This document shows positions 30,977-39,594 of a stretch of 64,000 nucleotides of DNA, piece by piece. Origin of the DNA: Gordonia amicalis NBRC 100051 = JCM 11271 (GTDB taxonomy: Bacteria > Actinomycetota > Actinomycetes > Mycobacteriales > Mycobacteriaceae); the NCBI RefSeq assembly GCF_000332995.1, contig NZ_BANS01000014.1:145616-209615 (forward strand), read 5' to 3'. A model generated the notes under the pieces. It was not told the DNA's origin and ran no database searches. It saw nothing but the letters and a program-made list of their open reading frames with translations. Position numbers and translations under genes: made by a program. How positions within the stretch are numbered: position 1 is the stretch's first letter; each line of letters begins with the position of its first letter.

Positions 30977-31735
30977 ATGCAGTTCGACGGCCTCCACGCT
31001 GTCGCCGATTACGCGGCGCTCTACACCTCGCTGAGACAGGCCGCGTTCGTCGACCTCCTCCGTGAGAGGCTGGGCGCCTTCGACGTACGGTGCGACGAGG
31101 ACAACCGGGTCGTCGTGTTCGCCTCCGACGACGCCGGTTCCGGATCGGACGGCGAGGTGACGGTCGTCCGGTGCCGGGCGTCGCTGGTCGCCGTGGTCGA
31201 ACCGTCGGCGATCGTCTGGGGCTGGGCCCACCCGCTCGGCGACGAGACCGGGCTCGCGTCGAGACTGCGCGAGGCCGGTGCGCGACTGGGCATCGACGAT
31301 TTCACCTCCCCGCGAGTGACGCTGCCACCCGGTCCGTCTCGCGACCTAGCCGACGATCCGGCCGACCGGGTAATCGACGTCATCGCGGCGGCGGCCGTCG
31401 GCAGCACGGGAATGAGTCCGTATTGCACGGTTCGTCTCGACGGCGACGATCGCGGCGTATTTCTTCTCGACGACCTCACCCTTCCCGAGCCGACCTTCGC
31501 CGACTTCGCCACCGGACTGCCGAGGATCATGGGTTCCCTTGCGGTGAACGATCATCGGGTCGCCATCCACGGCATGGCCGCACGGCGCGGCTGGCACATC
31601 AGCTGGCGCACCGGGACAGACGGCGGACGCTCACCGATCTGCGATGTGACCGACGGTCGTTCCGTGGCCCGGGTGAACTTCGACCGGCGCGGCCGGCCGA
31701 TCGACTACCGCTGCGAACTGGCAGACCGGAACTGA
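30977..31735 (+). CDS. Conserved hypothetical protein (DUF6882-like)
   Basis: A 252-residue soluble protein without signal peptide or membrane segment. Distinct segments are SLVAVVEPSAIVWGWAHPLG near residue 75, AVGSTGMSPYCTVRLDG and RGWHISWRTGTDGGRSPICD near the C-terminus. The WGWA pattern recalls the DUF6882 group, but this is not certain. Its size and place beside purB match M. tuberculosis Rv0776c, which is unverified. The stop codon touches the CsoR-type operator at 31735-31750. Confidence 0.6.
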   Translation: MQFDGLHAVADYAALYTSLRQAAFVDLLRERLGAFDVRCDEDNRVVVFASDDAGSGSDGEVTVVRCRASLVAVVEPSAIVWGWAHPLGDETGLASRLREAGARLGIDDFTSPRVTLPPGPSRDLADDPADRVIDVIAAAAVGSTGMSPYCTVRLDGDDRGVFLLDDLTLPEPTFADFATGLPRIMGSLAVNDHRVAIHGMAARRGWHISWRTGTDGGRSPICDVTDGRSVARVNFDRRGRPIDYRCELADRN

Positions 31736-31753
31736 TACCCCAAGGGGTATACT
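31735..31753 (+). promoter_or_regulatory. CsoR/CstR-type operator overlapping a -10 box
   Basis: ATACCCC-AA-GGGGTAT is a perfect 7-bp-arm palindrome, the form bound by CsoR/CstR-family repressors. Its right arm overlaps TATACT (31748-31753), a good -10 element. The regulator's ATG is 50 nt downstream, giving an autoregulated regulator-DUF302 operon. Confidence 0.85.
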
Positions 31754-31794
31754 TGCCTCTTGTCATAGCAGTTGCACACGTGCAAGAACAGTAG

Positions 31795-32073
<279 letters not shown>

Positions 32074-32103
32074 TCGGGCGCGAGGAGTACGAGAGGAGCG
32101 ATC

Positions 32104-32499
32104 ATGAAACTCGGATACCGGACAACCCTGCAGACCAGCTTCGACGACGCCGTCGCCCGCACCAGAGAAGCGCTGAGCGATGTGGGTTTCGGCGTGCTCA
32201 CCGAGATCGACGTGAAGGCGACCCTCAAGAAGAAGCTCGACGAGGACATGGAGAACTACCTCATCCTCGGAGCCTGCAATCCACAGTTCGCCCATCGGGC
32301 GCTCGGCGTCGAGCGTCAGATCGGCCTGCTGCTGCCCTGCAACGTCGTGGTGCGCGACGACACCGACCACGACGGGACGGTCATCGTCGAGGCGATGAAT
32401 CCCGACATCATGGTCGCGGTGACCGACGCCCCCGGCCTGCCCGACGTGGCCGCCGGAGCCGCCGAACTGTTACAGAAGGCCATCGCCTCACTCGACTGA
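32104..32499 (+). CDS. DUF302-family protein
   Basis: A 131-residue DUF302 protein. Diagnostic segments are TSFDDAVARTREALSDVGFG, LTEIDVKATLKKKL, NYLILGACNPQFAHRALG and LLLPCNVVVRDD. It has no membrane segment. DUF302 function is unknown; genes of this family often sit beside CsoR/CstR regulators and sulfur or metal metabolism genes. It follows the regulator by 30 bp, with GAGAGGAG upstream of its ATG, so it is the main target of the operator at 31735-31750. Two cysteines (in ACNPQF and LPCNVV) could react with sulfur species; that is inference. Confidence 0.85.
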   Translation: MKLGYRTTLQTSFDDAVARTREALSDVGFGVLTEIDVKATLKKKLDEDMENYLILGACNPQFAHRALGVERQIGLLLPCNVVVRDDTDHDGTVIVEAMNPDIMVAVTDAPGLPDVAAGAAELLQKAIASLD

Positions 32500-32593
32500 A
32501 CGTCAAGTCAGGGACAGATATCTCACAGCGTCGGCGAGTCGGCCGACTCGACGTTGCATCGTGCCCGGGGTCCACGATTACCCTGTTGATTCG

Positions 32594-33541
32594 ATGACCA
32601 GCGTGCGATCCCGTTTCTCCGATGCTGCCGACCGCGACCTGCCGCGTGTGGGCCGTCGAGCCGTACTCGCCGCAGGTGTCGGGGCGACCGCCATCGGGAT
32701 CGCCGCCTGCTCGGGCAAGGCGCCCTCGACGTCGGTGCAGCCGCGCAACCTCGAAGGCCGGGCCGCCGACGACGAACTCCCCGTCGAGACGTCGCCGCCG
32801 CCGGTCACGAGCGGTCCCCCACTGATCACCGGTAGCTTCAGATCCGTCCGCATGGGCGGTCGGGACACCCGTTGGGCGGTCGCGCGGCCCAATGGGGTGA
32901 CCGGCAAGCTCCCGGTCGTCGTGGTGCTGCACGCGTTGAACACCAACGAGAAGTCCATCTTCGGGCCGAAGCTCGAGATGCAGACCGTCATGCAGCAGTA
33001 CGTGGACAACGGCAACACCCCGTTCGCGCTGGCCGCCGCCGACGTGGGTCGCAACTACTACCATCGCCGGACCGACGGCACCGATGGTGGGGCGATGATC
33101 CTCGACGAGTTCCTGCCGATGCTCGCGAACGACCCGAAGCTCAACCTGTCCACCGACCGCATCGGACTCTTCGGCTGGTCCATGGGCGGCTACGGCGCGC
33201 TGCGTCTGGCGTCGATGGTCGGCGCCCCGCGCGTCGCGGCCGTGGCCGTCAGCTCGCCCGCGATGTGGGCCGACCCGCGCAACTTCCCGCCGCGCGCCTT
33301 CGACAGCCTCGCCGATTACCAGGCCAACTCGCTGTTCGGTGCACAAGCGAGCTTTGCGAAGATCCCGCTGCTGATCAACATCGGTTCGAGCGATCAGTTC
33401 TACACCTACACCCGCCAGTGGGCCGCGGGTCTGCACCCGCCGGCCGCCTTCGGCACCGCTGCCGGCGGTCACACCAACCGGTACTGGCGCAGCGTGCTGC
33501 CCGAGCAGATCGAGTTCCTGGGCCGCAATCTCGCGGTGTGA
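32594..33541 (+). CDS. Exported esterase-like lipoprotein (FrmB/antigen 85 type)
   Basis: A 315-residue alpha/beta-hydrolase. The N-terminus has a twin-arginine-like GRRAVLAAGVGATAIGIAAC followed by SG, where the Cys fits a lipobox, so Tat export and lipidation are plausible. The enzyme domain resembles the S-formylglutathione hydrolase/mycolyltransferase-like esterases: PVVVVLHALNTNEKS, nucleophile near residue 197 in LFGWSMGGYGALRLA, and a C-terminal GGHTNRYWRSVLPEQIEF with the catalytic His. The ATG at 32594 is used in preference to an in-frame start at 32561. A related exported esterase (Rv0774c) neighbours purD in M. tuberculosis. Its substrate is unknown. Confidence 0.8.
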   Translation: MTSVRSRFSDAADRDLPRVGRRAVLAAGVGATAIGIAACSGKAPSTSVQPRNLEGRAADDELPVETSPPPVTSGPPLITGSFRSVRMGGRDTRWAVARPNGVTGKLPVVVVLHALNTNEKSIFGPKLEMQTVMQQYVDNGNTPFALAAADVGRNYYHRRTDGTDGGAMILDEFLPMLANDPKLNLSTDRIGLFGWSMGGYGALRLASMVGAPRVAAVAVSSPAMWADPRNFPPRAFDSLADYQANSLFGAQASFAKIPLLINIGSSDQFYTYTRQWAAGLHPPAAFGTAAGGHTNRYWRSVLPEQIEFLGRNLAV

Positions 33542-33559
33542 GCGTTTCGCTCACTCGTT

Positions 33560-33596
33560 CCGTTCCCGCTCACGCAAATCGGGTGAGCGGGAACGG
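33560..33596. terminator. Bidirectional terminator hairpin
   Basis: CCGTTCCCGCTCAC pairs perfectly (14 bp) with GTGAGCGGGAACGG around a 9-nt loop, with GTTC/GAAC extending outside. It lies between the convergent esterase and purD genes. Confidence 0.75.
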
Positions 33597-33617
33597 AGAA
33601 CGTGAGCGGACCAGTGT

Positions 33618-34877
33618 CTAGATGCTGATGCGACCTTCGAGAGCGTTGCGCCCGATGTCGGTGCGGAAGTGCGAGCCCGGCAGCTTGATCTTCTCGATGC
33701 GGGCGTAGGCCTGGGCGCGGGCCTCGGCGAGGTCGGCACCGGTACCGACGACCGCGAGCACGCGGCCACCGGCGGAGACGATCGCGCCGTCGGCGTTGCG
33801 AGCGGTGCCCGCGTGCAGCACACCCTCGGCGTCGGCGCCGGTGATGATGTCACCGGTACGCGGCTTGCCGGGGTAGTTCTCGGCGGCGACGACCACCGTG
33901 ACCGCGGCGCCGTCGCGCCATTCCAGCGGCGGGAGGTCGGCGAGCGTCCCGGTGGCGGTCGCGTTGAGTGCCGCACCGAGCGGCGACTTCAGCAGTGCGA
34001 GGACCGCCTGGGTCTCGGGATCACCGAAGCGACAGTTGAATTCGACGACCGCGGGACCGTCCTTCCCGATCGCGAGACCGGCGTACAGGAGGCCCGAGAA
34101 CGGGATACCGCGCTTGACCATCTCGGCCGCAACGGGTTTGACGACCTCGTCGACGATGCGCTCGGTCATCTCGGCGGGCAGCCACGGCAGCGGAGTGTAG
34201 GCGCCCATGCCGCCGGTGTTGGGTCCGGCGTCGTTGTCGCCGACACGCTTGTGGTCCTGCGCGGGCAGCAGCGGGACCACGGTCTCACCGTCGACGAGGC
34301 AGAACAGCGAGACCTCGGGTCCGTCGAGGAAGCTCTCCAGCAGAACGGGGTGTCCGCTCTCCAGGCATTCGGCGGCGTGGTCGCGGGCGACGTCCCGGTC
34401 GGGCGTGACGACGACACCCTTGCCGGCGGCCAGACCGTCGTCCTTGACGACCCAGGTGGGCCCGAAGCGGTCGAGCGCGGCGTCGAGATGGGCCGGGTTG
34501 TCGACGATCTCCGCATGCGCGGTCTTGACGCCGGCGGCAGCCATCACGTCCTTGGCGAAGGCCTTGGAACCCTCGATCTGCGCGGCCCGGGCGCTCGGAC
34601 CGAAGGTCGCGATGCCGGCCTCGCGCAGCGCGTCGGCGACGCCGAGGACGAGTGGCACCTCCGGTCCGATGACCACGAGGTCGGCGTCCAGCTTCTGCGC
34701 CAGGGCCACGACCGCTTCACCCGAGACCACGTCGACGGCGTGGTTGGTGGCGATCGCCGAGGTGCCGGCATTGCCGGGAGCGACATGCAGGTCGGTGACC
34801 GACGGATCGTTCTTGAGGCCGATGAGAAGGGCATGTTCGCGGCCGCCCGAGCCGATCACGAGTACTCGCACGACCAT
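33618..34877 (-). CDS. purD: Phosphoribosylamine-glycine ligase PurD
   Basis: PurD makes GAR from phosphoribosylamine, glycine and ATP, the second step of purine synthesis. The 419-residue ATP-grasp protein starts [19 protein letters not shown] and contains [31 protein letters not shown] (ATP-grasp core) and [17 protein letters not shown] (metal-binding signature). It lies 60 bp downstream of the LtrA gene on the same strand and ends at the hairpin at 33560-33596. Confidence 0.97.
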   Translation of the reverse strand: MVVRVLVIGSGGREHALLIGLKNDPSVTDLHVAPGNAGTSAIATNHAVDVVSGEAVVALAQKLDADLVVIGPEVPLVLGVADALREAGIATFGPSARAAQIEGSKAFAKDVMAAAGVKTAHAEIVDNPAHLDAALDRFGPTWVVKDDGLAAGKGVVVTPDRDVARDHAAECLESGHPVLLESFLDGPEVSLFCLVDGETVVPLLPAQDHKRVGDNDAGPNTGGMGAYTPLPWLPAEMTERIVDEVVKPVAAEMVKRGIPFSGLLYAGLAIGKDGPAVVEFNCRFGDPETQAVLALLKSPLGAALNATATGTLADLPPLEWRDGAAVTVVVAAENYPGKPRTGDIITGADAEGVLHAGTARNADGAIVSAGGRVLAVVGTGADLAEARAQAYARIEKIKLPGSHFRTDIGRNALEGRISI

Positions 34878-34937
34878 GACTCTAAACCGTCGGCGTATGC
34901 CGCCGCGAAAACGGGCGAGCGGGCCGGCAGTGGGATA

Positions 34938-36203
34938 TCAGCGCAGCGTCGACAGAGCCCGGGCGCGTCTGTCGGCACCGATCGTCTCGTCGACGACGAC
35001 CATGGCCACCGGCGCGAGCGTGGCGACCGCGATCGCGATGATCACCGACATCCCCGCCGCGCACAGGATCATCGCCGCCGCCAGGACTCCGACGACCGCA
35101 ACCGATTGAATCATCGTGGCCGCGTTGGCTCCCAGCAGGTGAGCGGCCAGCACGACGACGCCCAGACAGTAGACCGCCAGGGGCGCGACGACCGCGGCGA
35201 CGACCACCTCGTCGCCGACCACCGCGTGATGTTTGAGATACAGCGCGGACAGGTGGAGACCCACGCCCACCCCGACGGCCGACATGAGCAGGACGATGTG
35301 TCCGTATCCCCAGGGAAAAGCCTTGTCGCGCCGGATGTGCAACACGGTGCCGCTCGGCACCGCGCTGTAGATCCACCACATCGCGAAGGTGGCGGTCATC
35401 GTCGTGAAACCGAGAACCGCTGTGTCCAGCGTCCAGCCGAACTGCGCCACCTGCGCGCCCAGCAGCGTGACCACTCCGACCACGCCCTCGCCGAGGGTGA
35501 CGATCGTCAACAGCATGTACCGCTCGGCGATGTGATGAGCATGCCACGGCGTTCCGTCGGTGCGGTTCTCGGCGATCACCGGCCCGGTCATCTCGATCAG
35601 GACACCGATGAGCATGCCGGCGACCGTCCACGGCAGCGACAGCTCGGAGAGGAGGACGAGTACCCACCAGAGCTGCGCGATCACCGTGGCGGCCGCATAG
35701 ATGAGACACGCCCGACGATGCCGTTCGCTCTGTGCGGCCGCACGTAGCCACTGGATGACCATGCCGACGCGCATGACGATATAGCCGAGGACCAGCACCC
35801 GGTTGTCGATGTCCCCGCCGTGCGCGACGGAATCGAACACGGCCGGCATACCCACCGCGATGATCGCGACCCCCACCATCTGGATGAGGGTCACGAGCCG
35901 GAACACCCAGTCGTCGGTGTCGAAGGCCGAGGCGAACCACGCGAAGTTGATCCAGGCCCAGATCGCCGAGAACGTGCAGAGAAAGAAGCCGATGAACGCC
36001 GCGGCATAGTGCGCCTCGGCGAACTGGTGTCCCGCGAGGGTCGTCGCGACGGAGAAGCCGACCACGAAGACCAGGTCGTAGAACAACTCGAGGCCGGTCG
36101 CGACCCGCCCGTCCTGGTGCGGGTCGCGACCGGTCATCCGAGTCAGTCGAGATCGTGAGCGAGTGTGCGCGCCCGTCGGCGCCGTCGTATCCCCCGTTGT
36201 CAC
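34938..36203 (-). CDS. Low-temperature-requirement A (LtrA) membrane protein
   Basis: A 421-residue polytopic membrane protein of the LtrA family. The signature lies near residue 30: MTGRDPHQDGRVATGLELFY followed by DLVFVVGFSVATTLAGHQF. Many hydrophobic helices follow, with HIAERYMLLTIVTLGEGVVG (conserved ERY and GE) in the middle. LtrA was named from Listeria growth at low temperature, but its molecular role is unknown. The GTG at 36203 is chosen because TAGAGT, a good -10, ends 7 nt upstream, which fits a leaderless transcript. The open frame continuing upstream overlaps the GT39 gene and is not coding. Confidence 0.85.
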   Translation of the reverse strand: MTTGDTTAPTGAHTRSRSRLTRMTGRDPHQDGRVATGLELFYDLVFVVGFSVATTLAGHQFAEAHYAAAFIGFFLCTFSAIWAWINFAWFASAFDTDDWVFRLVTLIQMVGVAIIAVGMPAVFDSVAHGGDIDNRVLVLGYIVMRVGMVIQWLRAAAQSERHRRACLIYAAATVIAQLWWVLVLLSELSLPWTVAGMLIGVLIEMTGPVIAENRTDGTPWHAHHIAERYMLLTIVTLGEGVVGVVTLLGAQVAQFGWTLDTAVLGFTTMTATFAMWWIYSAVPSGTVLHIRRDKAFPWGYGHIVLLMSAVGVGVGLHLSALYLKHHAVVGDEVVVAAVVAPLAVYCLGVVVLAAHLLGANAATMIQSVAVVGVLAAAMILCAAGMSVIIAIAVATLAPVAMVVVDETIGADRRARALSTLR

Positions 36204-36210
36204 ACCGGAG

Positions 36211-36216
36211 ACTCTA
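36211..36216 (-). promoter_or_regulatory. -10 element for leaderless LtrA mRNA
   Basis: TAGAGT on the minus strand ends 7 nt before the GTG at 36203, placing the transcription start at or next to the start codon. It lies just past the terminator of the upstream glycosyltransferase operon, consistent with an independent promoter. Confidence 0.5.
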
Positions 36217-36233
36217 GGCGCCCCACGTCGCCG

Positions 36234-36266
36234 CACGAGGGGAACACCGTCAGCGTTCCCCTCGTG
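36234..36266 (-). terminator. Terminator of glycosyltransferase operon
   Basis: CACGAGGGGAAC and GTTCCCCTCGTG are perfect 12-bp arms around ACCGTCAGC, just downstream of the GT39 stop. There is no T-run, as is common for actinobacterial hairpin terminators. Confidence 0.7.
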
Positions 36267-36274
36267 GGCGATGC

Positions 36275-38239
36275 TCAGCTCGTCGGCTGGGTCAGGTCGT
36301 ACATCGTGGTGCCGTCGACGGTGACGGGAGTGAAGTTGTCCTGAACCCACGTGCTGATCTGCGACGACGGCTGTGATGAGCCGCCGGCCATCCCGGGAGC
36401 GCCGGCGCCCGGCCCACCGCCACCGATGAAGTAGTGGATCTCCCTGGCGGCGACCAGCTTCTGGAACTCGGCGAGAGTCGGCGACGGATCGCTGCCGTTG
36501 AACCCGCCGATCGGCATCACCGAGTGGCCGGTCTCGAGCTGGTAGCCCGAGGCGGACTGCGAGCCGACCGCGGCGGCGACCCACGTGTAGTCGTCGGCGT
36601 CGGCGATGAGCTTGTCGACGACGGCCTGCGTCGGTGTGGAACCGCGCAGGAGCCCACCCGGCCCGTCGCCGCCGCGACCGCCGGGCATGCCCGGGCCACC
36701 GCGACCACCCGGACCGAACCCGCCCGCGACCGCCGGACCGGCGGTGATGATCGACCCGCTCTTCTCGGCCGTGACCGTGTCGACGGTGTATGCGACCGGC
36801 CCGGCCAGGCCCGCGATGACCGCGCCGCTCAACGCTGCCGCGGCGACAACCCGTATCCGGGCGAACACCATGGCCACCGCGGCCAGGAGGCCGACGATGA
36901 GGACCGCGTAGCGCAGCCACGGAACGAAGTCGGGCGTCCGGTCGAGCAGTACGAAGCCCCAGATCGCGGTGATCGCCACCGAGGCACCCAGTGCGAGGCG
37001 CACCCACAGGCGGTCCCGATGCGACCAGCAGACGGCACCGCCTGCCGCGACGACCGCGGCCACCGCCGGCGCCAGAGCCGCCGTGTAGTACTGGTGGAAG
37101 ATGCCGGCCATGAAACTGAAGACACCCATCGTGACCAGCAGCCACAGACCCCAGACCGACAGATACGCGCGGCGCGGATCGGTGCGTCGGGCCTTGCCGA
37201 TGAGCACGAGGGCCACGATCGCGAGCACGAGACCGGCCGGGATCAGCCACGCGATCTGACCGCCCTGCGCGGGTTCGAACATCCGCAGCCAGCCGGTCTC
37301 ACCCCATGCGCCGCCGCGGCCCCCACCGGGCCCGCCCATGCCCTCCAGTGCACCCATGCCGTGACCACGACCGGGAACCACGGCCCCGGTCTCGTCACCG
37401 TTGAGCCTGCCGAGACCGTTGTAACCCAGTGTCAGTTCGAGGATCGAGTTGTTCTGTGACCCACCGATGTACGGCCGCGACGACGCGGGCCAGAGCTCGA
37501 CGGCGAGAATCCACCAGCCGGCACTGACGATCATCGCACCGAGGGCGGCGAACAACTGACCCAGGCGACGGGGCCAGCCACCGGGACCGAAGGCGAGATA
37601 GGTGACCGACAGCGCGGGCACGATGAGGGTCACCTGCAACTGCTTGGTGAGGAATCCGAATCCGACCAACACGCCCGTGAGGATCAGCCACCGCCAACGA
37701 CCGTCGTCGACCGCCTTCATCAGCGACCAGACGGCCGCGATCATCAGCAGGATGAGCAGCGCCTCGGGATTGTCGAAGCGGAACATCAGCGCCGCGACGG
37801 GTGTCGTCGCCAGTACCCCGCCCGCAAGGATTCCGGCCCGGTGACCGAAGTACTTCCGTGTGATCAGGTACAACAGGGCGACCGATGCCACGCCCATCAG
37901 GGCCTCGGGCACCAGGATTGACCATGAGTTGACGCCGAAGAGACGCGCACTCAGACCCGGAATCCACAGCGAGGCAGGAGGTTTGTCGACGGTGATCGAG
38001 TTCGCCATGTCCGACGACCCGAAGAACCACGCCTTCCACGACTCCGACCCGGCCTGGATGGCCGCCGAGTAGAAGGAGTTCGCCCAACCGTTGATCGAGA
38101 GATTCCAGAGGTAGAGGACCCCGGTTCCGATCAGCAGTGCGGCCAGCGAGAGGCGTTCCCGCAGAACGGTCCTCGCCGGGGGCGACGCCGGTTCGGGCGC
38201 AGGGGACGTCACACGTGCGTCGATGGTCGATGTCGTCAT
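36275..38239 (-). CDS. GT39/ArnT-like polyprenol-sugar glycosyltransferase
   Basis: A 654-residue integral-membrane GT-C glycosyltransferase (protein mannosyltransferase/ArnT clan). It uses polyprenyl-phosphate sugars to modify envelope glycans or proteins on the outer face of the membrane. Landmarks are LYLWNLSINGWANSFYSAAI with a loop acidic region, SITVDKPPASLWIPGLSARL, FRFDNPEALLILLMIAAVW and many hydrophobic helices. Three Gly/Pro-rich inserts lie in outside loops (about residues 290-320, 505-530 and 603-622). The ATG overlaps the stop of the upstream GT2-GtrA gene (ATGA), which probably supplies the lipid-linked sugar. The unit ends at the hairpin at 36234-36266. Confidence 0.88.
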   Translation of the reverse strand: MTTSTIDARVTSPAPEPASPPARTVLRERLSLAALLIGTGVLYLWNLSINGWANSFYSAAIQAGSESWKAWFFGSSDMANSITVDKPPASLWIPGLSARLFGVNSWSILVPEALMGVASVALLYLITRKYFGHRAGILAGGVLATTPVAALMFRFDNPEALLILLMIAAVWSLMKAVDDGRWRWLILTGVLVGFGFLTKQLQVTLIVPALSVTYLAFGPGGWPRRLGQLFAALGAMIVSAGWWILAVELWPASSRPYIGGSQNNSILELTLGYNGLGRLNGDETGAVVPGRGHGMGALEGMGGPGGGRGGAWGETGWLRMFEPAQGGQIAWLIPAGLVLAIVALVLIGKARRTDPRRAYLSVWGLWLLVTMGVFSFMAGIFHQYYTAALAPAVAAVVAAGGAVCWSHRDRLWVRLALGASVAITAIWGFVLLDRTPDFVPWLRYAVLIVGLLAAVAMVFARIRVVAAAALSGAVIAGLAGPVAYTVDTVTAEKSGSIITAGPAVAGGFGPGGRGGPGMPGGRGGDGPGGLLRGSTPTQAVVDKLIADADDYTWVAAAVGSQSASGYQLETGHSVMPIGGFNGSDPSPTLAEFQKLVAAREIHYFIGGGGPGAGAPGMAGGSSQPSSQISTWVQDNFTPVTVDGTTMYDLTQPTS

Positions 38240-39489
38240 GCTGCAGCCTCCGATGTCTTGCGGAACACCCAGCGGAGACCGACGAACCGGGTGAGCGTGG
38301 CCACCAGGTTCGCGATCACCAGGATGATCAGTTCGATGTGTTTGGTCGCGTCCGGCGCGACGGTGTGCAGCAACAACAACGAGCCTGCGGTGACCAGCCA
38401 GCCGAACACGAACACCCCGAGCCCGAAGAGCTGGTGTCGCAGGGCATTGTCACGGCCGCGCACCCCGAAGCTGAACCTGCGGTTGGCGGCGGTGTTGAGA
38501 ACGGCGGTGATCGCCAGGGCGACCAGGTTCGACACCTGTGCACCCAGGAAGGAATGCAGCGCCAGGAACAGCACCGCGAAGGCGACGGTCGACGCCACGC
38601 CCACCACGCAGAACCGCGCGAGCTGGCCGACCAACCCCTTGGGCACGCCGTCGATCTGGGGTCCGGCCGCACGGTCGCGACCGATGGAGGCGCGGAGCTG
38701 GGCGATCGGCAACCGACCCATCGCCAGCGCGAGACCGACTCGCGCACAGCCCTTCAGGTCGGCGAGTGCGGTGGGCATGATGTCGACGGTGCTGCCCGGG
38801 TCGTCGATCCAGTCGACCGGGATCTCCGCGATCCGCAGCCCGATCTGTTCGGCGAGCACGAGCAGCTCGGTGTCGAAGAACCAACCGGTGTCGGCGACGA
38901 ATGGCAGCAACTCGCGGGCGATGTCGGCGCGCATGGCCTTGAACCCGCACTGCGCGTCGGAGAACCGGGCGCCCATCGCCGTCCGGAGGATGAGGTTGTA
39001 CGACCGGGAGATGAACTCCCGCTTGGGTCCGCGGACGACACGCGACGACCGGCTGAGCCGGGTGCCGATCGCGATGTCGGAGTGCTTCGACACCAGCGGC
39101 GCGATGAGCGGCATCAGCGCGTTGAGGTCGGTGGAGAGGTCGACATCGCAGTAGGCGACGATCTCGGCGTCGCTGCGCTGCCACACCGCGTTCAGCGCAC
39201 GGCCACGGCCCTTCTCGTCGAGGTGGACGACGCGGACGCCGTCGAGTTCGTCGACGAGACCGACGGCGATCGCGAGGGTGTCGTCGGTGCTGGCGTTGTC
39301 GGCGACGGCGATGCGGGCCGGATACGGCACGTGCCGACGCAGATGGTCGGCGAGCCGGCGCACCGACGACGCGAGGTCGGTCTGTTCGTTGTAGACGGGG
39401 ACGACGATGTCGAGGACCGGGGTCGACACCGAACTGTCGGCGAGGGTGTACACCGGCGCCGTTGCGCCCGGCGGTGCTTGCGAAATCAT
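38236..39489 (-). CDS. GT2 polyprenyl-phosphate glycosyltransferase fused to GtrA
   Basis: A 417-residue fusion. The N-terminal GT-A domain (about 25-265) has VLDIVVPVYNEQTDLASSVR, ADNASTDDTLAIA, the DxD-type YCDVDLSTDLNALMP and RDADAQCG-like SDAQCGFKAMRADIARELLP, matching dolichol-phosphate mannosyltransferase-type enzymes. The C-terminal part (about 285-415) is a four-helix GtrA domain (RFCVVGVASTVAFAVLFLAL, RFSFGVRGRDNA, FVGLRWVFRK). It likely makes and flips a polyprenyl-phosphate sugar used by the GT39 enzyme translated next. The ATG at 39489 is chosen; the longer open frame runs into the divergent helicase gene. Confidence 0.9.
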   Translation of the reverse strand: MISQAPPGATAPVYTLADSSVSTPVLDIVVPVYNEQTDLASSVRRLADHLRRHVPYPARIAVADNASTDDTLAIAVGLVDELDGVRVVHLDEKGRGRALNAVWQRSDAEIVAYCDVDLSTDLNALMPLIAPLVSKHSDIAIGTRLSRSSRVVRGPKREFISRSYNLILRTAMGARFSDAQCGFKAMRADIARELLPFVADTGWFFDTELLVLAEQIGLRIAEIPVDWIDDPGSTVDIMPTALADLKGCARVGLALAMGRLPIAQLRASIGRDRAAGPQIDGVPKGLVGQLARFCVVGVASTVAFAVLFLALHSFLGAQVSNLVALAITAVLNTAANRRFSFGVRGRDNALRHQLFGLGVFVFGWLVTAGSLLLLHTVAPDATKHIELIILVIANLVATLTRFVGLRWVFRKTSEAAA

Positions 39490-39594
39490 GGGGACAACGA
39501 TCTGCCCCCACCCTCGAACCAGTCTGGAACCCGGCTGGCAGGTTGCTGTGAACCGACGATCCCTGCTGTCGGGTGTCGCCACTACATTGGGGTC

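Noticed and set aside
33669..35747. 692-codon plus-strand open frame opposite purD and LtrA
   Set aside because: Shadow of two well-recognised minus-strand genes.
38137..39594. Upstream extension of the helicase reading frame
   Set aside because: It is antisense to the GT2-GtrA gene; helicase homology and a normal N-terminus begin at ATG 39595.
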